This document shows positions 26,829-33,873 of a stretch of DNA of 64,000 nucleotides, in pieces (the stretch's first letter is position 1; the number at the start of each line of letters is the position of its first letter). Source of the stretch: Nocardioides exalbidus (lineage in GTDB: Bacteria > Actinomycetota > Actinomycetes > Propionibacteriales > Nocardioidaceae); the NCBI RefSeq assembly GCF_900105585.1, contig NZ_FNRT01000002.1, forward strand, positions 372,001 to 436,000. The letters are read 5' to 3'. Under the pieces are notes generated by a model, which saw nothing but the letters and a program-made list of their open reading frames with translations, had not been told where the DNA came from and did not search any database. A program made the translations under genes and the position numbers.

Positions 26829-27148
26829 ACGACCACCGAGATGCCGGCGGCGATGATCACGACCAGCACGGCGACGGCCATGAAGTGGACCGTGTTGCCG
26901 GTGGGGAGGTCGTGGCCCTCACGGATGGCCTTCTCCGCCTGCCGGTAGCGCAGCCAGCCGCCGACGGAGGCGATGAGGCCCGACAGCACGAGCAGCAGGC
27001 CGAGGACCTTCTGCGGCCACGACGGCTCCAGCAGGTGGAACACCGCGAGCGACGCGGCGACGAGCCCGATCGCCGTCCGCTCGTAGGCGAGGAACGTGCG
27101 CTCGTTGGCGAGCGAGAACCGGATGTCGGTGTTCTGGGGCGCGGTCAC
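26825..27148 (-). CDS. DUF202 / YidH-family membrane protein
   Basis: This 107-residue protein has three membrane helices. The diagnostic N-terminal motif NERTFLAYERTAIGL is present. The C-terminal end is a single strongly hydrophobic helix (FMAVAVLVVIIAAGISVVV). The role of DUF202 proteins is not established. It is the first gene of the leftward DUF202-MutL-permease-ilvA run and lies 57 bases downstream of metB's stop codon on the same strand. Confidence 0.85.
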   Translation of the reverse strand: MTAPQNTDIRFSLANERTFLAYERTAIGLVAASLAVFHLLEPSWPQKVLGLLLVLSGLIASVGGWLRYRQAEKAIREGHDLPTGNTVHFMAVAVLVVIIAAGISVVV

Positions 27149-27205
27149 GGCTCAGCCTCTCACCCGCGCACCGGTGACAGACAGAGCCTGTCAGGCACGG
27201 CTCGT

Positions 27206-28381
27206 TCAGCCCAGGGCACGGTCGAGGTCGGCGACGAGGTCGTCGGCGGTCTCGATGCCGACGCTGAGCCGGATCAGGTCGTCGGGGACCTCGAGGTCCG
27301 TCCCGGCGACGCTGGCGTGCGTCATCCGGCCGGGGTGCTCGATGAGCGACTCGACGCCGCCGAGCGACTCGCCGAGCGTGAAGACCTCGGCCCGCTCGCA
27401 GACCGCGAGCGCGGTCTCCACGCCACCGGCGACGCGGAAGGAGATCATCCCGCCGAAGCGCTTCATCTGGCGCGCGGCGACCTCGTGGCCCGGGTGCGAG
27501 GCGAGACCGGGATAGATCACCTCGGTGACGCGCGGGTCGCCGTCGAGGAAGGCGACCACCCGCTCGGCGTTGTCGCAGTGGCGGTCCATCCGGACACCGA
27601 GGGTCTTGAGCCCGCGGTGCGTGAGGAACGCGTCGAACGGCCCGGCGACCGCACCCATGGCGTTCTGGTGGAAGCCGATCCTGTCGGCGAGGTCGAGGTC
27701 GCGCACGACCACCGCTCCCCCGACCACGTCGCTGTGCCCTCCGACGTACTTGGTCGTCGAGTGCACCACCACGTCGGCGCCGAGCGTGAGCGGCTGCTGG
27801 AGGTAGGGCGAGGCGAAGGTGTTGTCGACGACGAGCAGCGCGCCGGCGTCGTGGGCGACGGTGGCGAGCGCCTCGATGTCGCCGATGGTGAGCATCGGGT
27901 TGGTCGGCGTCTCGACCCACACCAGCTTGGTGCGGCCGGGCTCGACCGCCGCGGCCACCGCGTCGACGTCGGCGACGGGTGCGGGGCTGTGGGCGGTGCC
28001 CCAGAGCTTCGCGACCTTGTCGAAGAGGCGGTACGTCCCGCCGTAGGCGTCGTCGGGGATCACCACGTGGTCGCCGGGTGCGGTGAGCGCGCGGATGATC
28101 GTGTCCTCTGCGGCCAGGCCGGAGGCGAAGGCGAAGCCGCGCTCGCCGTCCTCGACCGCGGCGAGCGCGCCCTCGAGCGCGGTGCGCGTGGGGTTGCCGG
28201 AGCGGCTGTACTCGTAGCCGCCGCGCAGGCCCCCGACGCCGTCCTGCTTGTAGGTGCTGCTGGCGTAGATGGGCGGGTTGACCGCCCCGGTCATCGCGTC
28301 GGGCTCGTAGCCGGCGTGGATCGCACGCGTCTCGAACCCGGCCTTGTTGGCACGCCCCTGGTCGGCACTGGTCTGGGTCAC
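27206..28381 (-). CDS. metB: Cystathionine gamma-synthase / trans-sulfuration PLP enzyme
   Basis: This 391-residue Cys/Met-metabolism PLP enzyme has YEYSRSGNPTR, the PLP lysine in HSTTKYVGGHSD and the SLGGVESLIEHP motif near the C-terminus. Together with the mycobacterial-like neighbourhood (greA, mca) this suggests MetB, forming cystathionine from acylhomoserine and cysteine. Cystathionine gamma-lyase activity cannot be excluded from sequence alone. The start is GTG; a much longer reading frame upstream has no support. Confidence 0.87.
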   Translation of the reverse strand: MTQTSADQGRANKAGFETRAIHAGYEPDAMTGAVNPPIYASSTYKQDGVGGLRGGYEYSRSGNPTRTALEGALAAVEDGERGFAFASGLAAEDTIIRALTAPGDHVVIPDDAYGGTYRLFDKVAKLWGTAHSPAPVADVDAVAAAVEPGRTKLVWVETPTNPMLTIGDIEALATVAHDAGALLVVDNTFASPYLQQPLTLGADVVVHSTTKYVGGHSDVVGGAVVVRDLDLADRIGFHQNAMGAVAGPFDAFLTHRGLKTLGVRMDRHCDNAERVVAFLDGDPRVTEVIYPGLASHPGHEVAARQMKRFGGMISFRVAGGVETALAVCERAEVFTLGESLGGVESLIEHPGRMTHASVAGTDLEVPDDLIRLSVGIETADDLVADLDRALG

Positions 28382-28413
28382 GTGGCGAGCGTAGACCCCG
28401 GCCTCCGGAGGCG

Positions 28414-28451
28414 CAGAACGGCCGCCACGATGGGGCGTGGCGGCCGTTCTG
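28414..28451 (-). terminator. 15-bp perfect hairpin
   Basis: The 15-base arm CAGAACGGCCGCCAC (28414-28428) is exactly complementary to 28437-28451 around an 8-base loop. It lies 13 bases past the stop of the secreted repeat protein and before metB, so it probably terminates the former. There is no T-tract. Confidence 0.65.
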
Positions 28452-28463
28452 AGAGTCCGTGGC

Positions 28464-29276
28464 TCAGCAGGAGCCACTCGCCGCGTCACAGCCAGATGGT
28501 CCGACCTTCGCGGGGTTCGGGGACGTGAGGGCGGGAGAGACGGTCGCGATGGGCCGAGCCGCCCACGTGCCGAGCGCGAAGGAGCTCCCGGCCGCCGCGG
28601 CGTACACGTAGATCCCGGCCCCGAAGCGGTCCGCCGCCCCGCAGGTGTTCGCGACGCCGCTGCAGATCCCGCGGGTGCTGAGGTTGCCGGAGCCGTTCTC
28701 GAACACGCAGAGGTTGCCAGGCTCGGCGTCCGGGTTCGCGGCGTTGCCGAGGCACCCGGCGGGCGTGGCGGCGCCGTCGTTGATGTAGTGGACCGTCGGC
28801 GGCGCCGAGAACGTCGTGCCGAACGAGATGCCGGTGCGGAAGTTGTCCGAGGACGAGGCCGCCTGGCCTCCCAGCTGGAACGTCCCGCGGATCAGCTTGG
28901 GCGCAGGTGCGTACTTCGCGTCCGACTCGGCCTTGGTGTAGGACGACCCGGCCGGGGCGTACTTCGCGTCCGACTCCGTCTTCTTGTAGTAGCTGCCGAG
29001 CTTGCCGTCGGTGGCGGAGTTCGCGGCGTTCTGCGCGGCAGCGGCGGCCGCGGCCGCCTCGGCCTTGCTGGCGTACTTCGCATCCGTCTCGGACTTCTTG
29101 TAGTAGCTCTTGTTGGCGAGCGGCTTGAGCTCCTTCTTCCAGATCTTCTTCCAGTTGGTCTCGAGCGCCTGGTTGACCTGGGCTCCAGCGGGCGTGATGG
29201 CCATCAGGCCGCCGCCCACGAGCACTCCGAGCATGACGGCCACGATCATCTGGCGGGCCGGTCGACGTGAAGACAT
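28464..29276 (-). CDS. Secreted protein with fibre-like 'YxKxESDAKY' repeats
   Basis: This 270-residue protein has a signal peptide (MIVAVMLGVLVGGGLMA, cleavage likely after AGA near 32). Three copies of a short motif, SYYKKSETDAKY, SYYKKTESDAKY and SYTKAESDAKY, lie between residues about 57 and 125 and are separated by an Ala-rich stretch. Similar short repeats occur in tail-fibre stalks. The C-terminal domain of about 140 residues has four or more cysteines (CLGN, NLCVF, GICSG, NTCGA) and ends in GSC. A GGAAAGGAA site precedes the ATG. I do not recognise the family. Confidence 0.7.
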   Translation of the reverse strand: MSSRRPARQMIVAVMLGVLVGGGLMAITPAGAQVNQALETNWKKIWKKELKPLANKSYYKKSETDAKYASKAEAAAAAAAAQNAANSATDGKLGSYYKKTESDAKYAPAGSSYTKAESDAKYAPAPKLIRGTFQLGGQAASSSDNFRTGISFGTTFSAPPTVHYINDGAATPAGCLGNAANPDAEPGNLCVFENGSGNLSTRGICSGVANTCGAADRFGAGIYVYAAAAGSSFALGTWAARPIATVSPALTSPNPAKVGPSGCDAASGSC

Positions 29277-29424
29277 GGTGCTGTTCCTTTCCCCTCGCGA
29301 ACCCGAGGTGGGCTCGCACGGAAGACGGTCCTCTCGTGTGACCGGGAGCACATCGGTGACAGCACGACGTCTAGTCCACGTAGTTCTACGTAGGCCCCTT
29401 GCGCGAGCGAGCGACAATGGAGGC
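29277..29424. promoter_or_regulatory. Divergent promoter region with ACGTAG palindrome
   Basis: The region lies between the secreted repeat protein and msrA. It holds ACGTAG-TT-CTACGT at 29378-29391, a 6-base inverted repeat with a 2-base spacer, 34 bases upstream of the msrA ATG. It is an operator candidate; no -10/-35 pair was assigned. Confidence 0.4.
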
Positions 29425-30075
29425 ATGTTCGGATTCGGCAAGCCCACCACCCTGCCCACCGCCGACGAGGCCCTCCGCGGTCGCGACGAGCAGCCCTGGA
29501 CCCTCGGCGAGCACGTCGTGCTGCACACCCCGGTCGTGAGCGACGACGTACCTGCCGGCCACGAGGTCGCGCTCCTCGGCCTCGGCTGCTTCTGGGGCGC
29601 CGAGGAGATCTACTGGCAGGTGCCCGGCGTGTGGTCCACGTCCGTGGGCTACGCCGGTGGCAGCACGCCGCACCCGACCTACGAGGAGGTGTGCTCGGGT
29701 CGCACCGGCCACACCGAGGCGATCCGCGTCGTCTTCGACCCCGCCGTCGTGTCCTACGCCGACCTGGTCAAGAAGTTCTTCGAGATCCACGACCCGACCC
29801 AGGGCATGCGCCAGGGCAACGACGTCGGCACCCAGTACCGCTCCGCCATCTACTGGACCACGCCCGAGCAGGAGCAGACCGCGCGCGAGCTGACCAAGGT
29901 GTACGGCGACGAGCTCGCCCGCCGCGGCCTCGGCGAGATCACCACCGAGATCCGCCCGGCCTCCGAGACGCCGTACTACTACGCGGAGGACCCGCACCAG
30001 CAGTACCTCGCCAAGAACCCCTTCGGCTACCGCTGCCACGCGAACACCGGGGTGGCCTTCCCGGCGACCGCCTGA
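29425..30075 (+). CDS. msrA: Peptide methionine-(S)-sulfoxide reductase
   Basis: This 216-residue enzyme repairs methionine-S-sulfoxide in proteins. The catalytic Cys55 is in GCFWGAEE, and the family motifs VGYAGG, GRTGHTEA, DPTQGMRQGNDVGTQYRS and EDPHQQYL follow. An N-terminal extension of about 45 residues (TLPTADEALRGR) is common in actinobacterial and some other MsrA proteins. The resolving Cys is probably in FGYRCH near the end. The start ATG follows AATGGAGGC, a good ribosome binding site. Confidence 0.95.
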   Translation: MFGFGKPTTLPTADEALRGRDEQPWTLGEHVVLHTPVVSDDVPAGHEVALLGLGCFWGAEEIYWQVPGVWSTSVGYAGGSTPHPTYEEVCSGRTGHTEAIRVVFDPAVVSYADLVKKFFEIHDPTQGMRQGNDVGTQYRSAIYWTTPEQEQTARELTKVYGDELARRGLGEITTEIRPASETPYYYAEDPHQQYLAKNPFGYRCHANTGVAFPATA

Positions 30076-30164
30076 CGGTCGCTCCCACCGCCGAAAGGCC
30101 TTCCCCTCGGCACTGCACCGCGCGAGGCTCGAGGTCCACGCTCCCACGCCACGGAGGAGACCTC

Positions 30165-30839
30165 ATGGACAAGCTCGACCAGCCCGCCGCCACGCCCCAG
30201 GTGGCCGACCGCTCCACCTTCGACGCGGCACTGGCCGGGCAGGTCGCCCGCGAGAAGGAGGTCACCCGCCACGACGACCGGGTCTCCGCAGCGCGACGGC
30301 GCCTGCCGATGGTGGAGGTCGTCGACTACACCTTCACCGGGCCCGACGGTCCCGTGCGGCTCACCGACCTGTTCGACGGTCGCTACCTGCTCATGGTCCA
30401 GAACGTCATGTTCGACCCGTCCTGGGTCGCCGGCTGCCCCAGCTGCACCTGGGCCGTCGACAACCTCCCGGCCAACATGGACCGGCTCGCCGACGAGGGG
30501 ATCGCCTTCGCGATGATCTCGCAGGCTCCGATCGACAAGCTCGAGGCCTGGCGCGAGCAGCGCGGCTGGGACCACACCTGGGTGTCGTCCCACGACACCA
30601 GCTACCACCACGACTGGGGGTGGACGCAGACCGACGACGAGGGCAATGAGGGCCAGCAGCCGGGCTACTCCTACTACCTGCTGAAGGACGGCACGCCCCA
30701 CCTCACCTACATGACCACCGCCCGCGGCACGGAGGCGATCCTGCCGGTCGCTCACATCATGGACCGCACCGTCTACGGGCGCCAGCAGGACTGGGAGGAC
30801 AGCCCTGAGGGCTGGCCCCAGTACCCGACGTACGGCTGA
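30165..30839 (+). CDS. DUF899 thioredoxin-like protein
   Basis: This 224-residue protein of the DUF899 family has a thioredoxin-like fold. FDPSWVAGCPSCTW carries a CxxC in the place of the thioredoxin active site, and the C-terminal region has the typical HTWVSSHDTSYHHDWGWT. The function is unknown. A GGAGGA lies 5 bases before the ATG. It follows msrA by 89 bases on the same strand and could share its transcript, which would fit a redox role (inference). Confidence 0.82.
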   Translation: MDKLDQPAATPQVADRSTFDAALAGQVAREKEVTRHDDRVSAARRRLPMVEVVDYTFTGPDGPVRLTDLFDGRYLLMVQNVMFDPSWVAGCPSCTWAVDNLPANMDRLADEGIAFAMISQAPIDKLEAWREQRGWDHTWVSSHDTSYHHDWGWTQTDDEGNEGQQPGYSYYLLKDGTPHLTYMTTARGTEAILPVAHIMDRTVYGRQQDWEDSPEGWPQYPTYG

Positions 30840-30890
30840 CCCCGGCGACGTCCCGGGCCACCCGGTGCCGGCGACGAGGCTGCGCGAGGC

Positions 30891-31136
30891 TCAGTTGAGC
30901 TGGGCGAGGAACTCCCAGGACCGGCTCGTCACGTCCCAGCGCTCGAGGACCCACGGCCACTCGAGGCGGTCCTCGTCGCTCCGCTGGTCGTTGCGGCTCG
31001 TGGCCCACCTGCGGGCGTCCTTCTCCGCCTGGGCATGGGTCTCGGCGGGGAAGTCCTTGACCGTGCGGTCGGCCGCCGGGGAGTCGACGTCCATCGCGGC
31101 GTAGGCGACTCGGCACACCACGTACTTGATCCCCAT
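30891..31136 (-). CDS. Small hypothetical protein
   Basis: This 81-residue soluble protein is rich in Trp, Arg and Asp (WPWVLERWDV, RRWATSRNDQRSDEDR). It has no signal peptide or membrane helix and I do not recognise a family. Codon use matches its neighbours. It ends 51 bases from the convergent DUF899 gene. Confidence 0.5.
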   Translation of the reverse strand: MGIKYVVCRVAYAAMDVDSPAADRTVKDFPAETHAQAEKDARRWATSRNDQRSDEDRLEWPWVLERWDVTSRSWEFLAQLN

Positions 31137-31176
31137 CCCCGGAGGCTACGCCCGTGGCCGACGGCTGGCCCGACGC

Positions 31177-31578
31177 TCAGGACGCCAGGTCGGCGACGAG
31201 CGCCTCCACCCGGGAGCGGATCTCGTCGCGGATGGGACGCACGGCGTCGATGTCCTGACCGGCGGGATCGTCGAGCACCCAGTCCTCGTAGCGCTTGCCG
31301 GGGTGGAAGGGACACTCGTCACCACACCCCATCGTGATCACGACGTCGGCCTCCTGCACCGCCGAGTCGGTGAGGAGCTTCGGCTCGTTGGCCGCGATGT
31401 CGATCCCGACCTCCGCCATCGCCGCGACGGCGACGGGGTTGATCGCGGCGCCGGGCTGCGACCCGGCGGAGAGGACCTGGACACGCTCGCCGGCGAGGTG
31501 CTGGAGGAAGCCCGCGGCCATCTGCGAGCGACCGGCGTTGTGGACGCAGACGAAGAGGACGGTGGGGCGGTGGGTCAT
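31177..31578 (-). CDS. arsC: Arsenate reductase (LMW-phosphatase type)
   Basis: This 133-residue protein has the low-molecular-weight tyrosine-phosphatase fold. The catalytic loop is VCVHNAGRSQ (Cys about 11). Further cysteines lie in MGCGDECPFHPGK, as in ArsC proteins of this class, and the C-terminal end is helical. The neighbouring arsR and channel genes support arsenate reduction rather than phosphatase activity. The reductant (thioredoxin or mycothiol/mycoredoxin) is not determined. The ATG overlaps the channel's stop (ATGA). Confidence 0.9.
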   Translation of the reverse strand: MTHRPTVLFVCVHNAGRSQMAAGFLQHLAGERVQVLSAGSQPGAAINPVAVAAMAEVGIDIAANEPKLLTDSAVQEADVVITMGCGDECPFHPGKRYEDWVLDDPAGQDIDAVRPIRDEIRSRVEALVADLAS

Positions 31579-32264
31579 GAGGACTCCTGGTCGAGGGAGA
31601 TCGGGGCAGGTGGGTGGAGCGCGCGGACGGCGAGGAACCCCAGCACTCCCCCGACGACCTGCATGAGGACGAAGCCGGCGACCGATCCCGGGGCGATGCC
31701 GGCGAAGGTGTCGGACAGGGTCCGGGCGAGGGTCACGGCCGGGTTGGCGAAGCTGGTGGAGCTCGTGAACCAGTACGCCGCGGTGATGTAGCCACCGACC
31801 GCGAACGCCACCGTCTCGGCCCGGGGCGAGCGGAGCGCACCGAAGACGACGACCACCAGGCCGAGTGTCGCGACCACCTCGCCGACCAGCTGTCCGGCGC
31901 CACCCCGCTCCTGCGAGGCGACCGAGACCGGCGCGAGGTCGAACATGAGGTTCGCGACGACGGCACCCACGAGTCCGCCCATCACCTGGGCCGCGACCAG
32001 CGCCACGGCGACGGAGGCACCGACGCGCCCGAGGGCGGCCTCGACCACCGTCACGACCGGGTTGAACGACGCCGACACCGGCTGGAGGGCGAGGATCAGG
32101 GCCACCAGCACGGCACCGGTCGCGACGCTGTTCTGCAGCAGCTGGAGGCCCACGTCGCTCGGCGACAGGCGCTGGGCGGCGATGCCGGAGCCGACCACTC
32201 CGCATACCAGGAACGCCGTGCCGAGGGCCTCCGCGACGGCGCGACGTCGGACGTCGCGGCTCAC
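31575..32264 (-). CDS. MIP-family channel (aquaglyceroporin, AqpS-like)
   Basis: This 229-residue protein has six membrane helices and two half-helix loops with the channel motifs: NPV in SASFNPVVT and NPA in SFANPAVTL. It sits in an arsR-channel-arsC operon with stop/start overlaps on both sides. In Sinorhizobium meliloti the AqpS channel lets arsenite flow out after ArsC reduces arsenate, and the gene order here predicts the same job. No ArsB or Acr3 pump is present nearby. The start is GTG. Confidence 0.87.
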   Translation of the reverse strand: MSRDVRRRAVAEALGTAFLVCGVVGSGIAAQRLSPSDVGLQLLQNSVATGAVLVALILALQPVSASFNPVVTVVEAALGRVGASVAVALVAAQVMGGLVGAVVANLMFDLAPVSVASQERGGAGQLVGEVVATLGLVVVVFGALRSPRAETVAFAVGGYITAAYWFTSSTSFANPAVTLARTLSDTFAGIAPGSVAGFVLMQVVGGVLGFLAVRALHPPAPISLDQESS

Positions 32265-32620
32265 GTCGTGACGCCGCCGAGCAGCGCGGCGAGGTCGGCG
32301 AGCGCGGTCGGGTTGACCCGGTAGTAGACCCAGACGCCTCGCTTCTCCCGGTCGAGCAGACCGGCCTCGTGCAGCTGCTTGAGGTGGTGGCTGACGGTGG
32401 GCTGGGAGAGGTCGAAGGCGTCGTTGAGGTCGCACACGCACGCCTCGCCGTCCGCGTGCGAGGCGACGAGCGAGAGCAGGCGCAGTCGGACCGGATCGGC
32501 GACGGCCTTGAGCAGCGGCGCGATGCGCTCGGCTGCCTCGGACGACAGCGGCTCCCGGGTGACGGGCGAGCAGCACGCGACCGCCTCGACGGGCGTCAGC
32601 TCGAGCACAGACTTCGACAT
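32261..32620 (-). CDS. arsR: ArsR-family metalloregulator
   Basis: This 119-residue winged-helix repressor has the metal-site motif EACVCDLNDAF in the recognition-helix region and a DNA-reading helix (LSQPTVSHHLKQLHEAGL). An extra Cys pair near the N-terminus (ACCSPV) may add ligands, as in several actinobacterial arsenic sensors. It is first in the leftward arsR-channel-arsC operon and divergent from the dioxygenase gene. The promoter-proximal ATG was chosen; a longer N-terminus is possible. Confidence 0.88.
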   Translation of the reverse strand: MSKSVLELTPVEAVACCSPVTREPLSSEAAERIAPLLKAVADPVRLRLLSLVASHADGEACVCDLNDAFDLSQPTVSHHLKQLHEAGLLDREKRGVWVYYRVNPTALADLAALLGGVTT

Positions 32621-32701
32621 ACGTGAATATTGACAGATGTCGATGTCTGGTGCCAACCTCGAAGACACATCGACATCCGTCTATGCATTGAGGAGGCATC
32701 C
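32621..32701. promoter_or_regulatory. Ars divergent operator/promoter region
   Basis: GATGTCGATGT (32636-32646) is repeated inverted as ACATCGACATC (32667-32677), with 20 bases between them. TTGACA (32630-32635) and AT-rich GAATATT nearby are promoter candidates. The paired arms are natural ArsR sites controlling both the arsR operon and the dioxygenase gene. GAGGAGG at 32691-32697 is the ribosome binding site of the rightward gene. Confidence 0.5.
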
Positions 32702-33118
32702 GTGTCCCGTATCCAGCTCGCGCTCAACGTCCACGACATCGACGAGGCCGTCGAGTTCTACTCCACGCTCTTCGCCACGCCGCCGGCCAAGCGGCGACCC
32801 GGCTACGCCAACTTCGCGATCGCGGACCCTCCCGTGAAGCTCGTCCTCATCGAGGACCCGGACGCCACCGGCACCCTCAACCACCTCGGGGTCGAGCGGT
32901 CATCGATCGACGAGGTCCACGCCGAGGCCGACAGGCTCGAGGCGGCGGGGCTCACGCTCGACGTCGAGGGAGACGTCGTGTGCTGCTACGCCCGCCAGGA
33001 CAAGCACTGGGTCACCGGGCCCGACACGCAGCAGTGGGAGAACTACGTCGTCCTCGCCGACTCCCGGCCCGACCTGGAGGGCGTCAGGGGCACGGAGGCA
33101 GTCGCGGCCTGCTGCTGA
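32702..33118 (+). CDS. ArsI/CadI-type vicinal-oxygen-chelate dioxygenase
   Basis: This 138-residue protein has a VOC fold. The N-terminal sequence RIQLALNVHDIDEAVEFY, a His in NHLGVER, and VVCCYARQDKHWVTGPD with a vicinal Cys pair match ArsI, the C-As bond lyase, and the CadI proteins of actinobacteria. A further Cys pair ends the protein. It is transcribed away from arsR across a shared operator, which supports a role in organoarsenical or metal detoxification. Metal ligands are inferred, not tested. Confidence 0.85.
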   Translation: MSRIQLALNVHDIDEAVEFYSTLFATPPAKRRPGYANFAIADPPVKLVLIEDPDATGTLNHLGVERSSIDEVHAEADRLEAAGLTLDVEGDVVCCYARQDKHWVTGPDTQQWENYVVLADSRPDLEGVRGTEAVAACC

Positions 33119-33122
33119 CCCG

Positions 33123-33854
33123 CTAGCTCCCCACGTCGTCGTACGACCGCGCGCCGAGGCCGTGGAGCCAGCGGACCACGTCGTGGGCACCGTCGCGCGC
33201 GGCGATGTCGAGCGGCGTCGCGTTCTCCCACGGCGGCACCCAGTCCACGTCCGCACCGAGCTCGACGAGCGCCTGCGCGGTCGCGACCTGGTTGCCGTGG
33301 CAGGCGGACCAGAAGGCGTGGTCGACCTCGCCCGGCTGGCCCCCGGACAGGGCCGCCAGCACCTCGTCCGTCATGCCGAGCGCCGCCAGGTCGGAGGCCC
33401 TCGCCCTCGCGCCGCGGGCGACCAGCGCACGCGCCGCGTCCCACTGGCCGAAGGCCGTCGCGTCCATGAGCGGCGTGCCACCGGCGATCACGGCGCCCTG
33501 CGCATCGATGTCGGCGCCGGCGTCGAGCAGCGCGTGGAGGGCCTCGACGTCGTCCGAGCTGGCGGCCCAGTGGAGCGCGGTCTCCTCGTGGGGGCCGCGG
33601 AACCGCGCCCGCACGTCGGCACCGGCCTCGACGAGGACGCGGATCGTCTCGGCGACCCGTGGGAAGTGGCCGGGCCAGTCGGTGGCCACGTGCAGCAGCG
33701 GACGACTCATCCCGCCGGGGTCGTCGTCGCCGAGGCGTACGGCGGCCAGGTCGGGGTCGTCCGCGAGGAGCCGGCGCAGCCCCTCGACGTCGCCGACGTG
33801 GATCGCGCGCGTGACGGCGACCGCCAGCGGGGCGTCGGTGCTGATCGTGGGCAC
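33123..33854 (-). CDS. Ankyrin-repeat protein
   Basis: This 243-residue soluble protein has about five ankyrin repeats. The clearest are ETALHWAASSDDVEALHALLDAGADID, GGTPLMDATAFGQWDAARALVARGA and ATPLDIAARDGAHDVVRWLHGLGA (each quoted in part). These are protein-protein interaction modules. There is no signal peptide. The GTG start was chosen because repeat homology begins soon after. It is tail-to-tail with the dioxygenase gene, 4 bases apart, and upstream of the mod operon on the same strand map. The partner is unknown. Confidence 0.8.
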   Translation of the reverse strand: MPTISTDAPLAVAVTRAIHVGDVEGLRRLLADDPDLAAVRLGDDDPGGMSRPLLHVATDWPGHFPRVAETIRVLVEAGADVRARFRGPHEETALHWAASSDDVEALHALLDAGADIDAQGAVIAGGTPLMDATAFGQWDAARALVARGARARASDLAALGMTDEVLAALSGGQPGEVDHAFWSACHGNQVATAQALVELGADVDWVPPWENATPLDIAARDGAHDVVRWLHGLGARSYDDVGS

Positions 33855-33873
33855 GATCCCATCAGACCACGCG

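Noticed and set aside
27175..27193. TGACAG / CTGTCA hairpin between DUF202 and metB
   Set aside because: Only six base pairs with a 7-base loop; too weak to call against the background of this GC-rich sequence.
31177..31578. arsC as a protein tyrosine phosphatase
   Set aside because: The P-loop fits both, but extra cysteines and the arsR-channel operon favour arsenate reductase.
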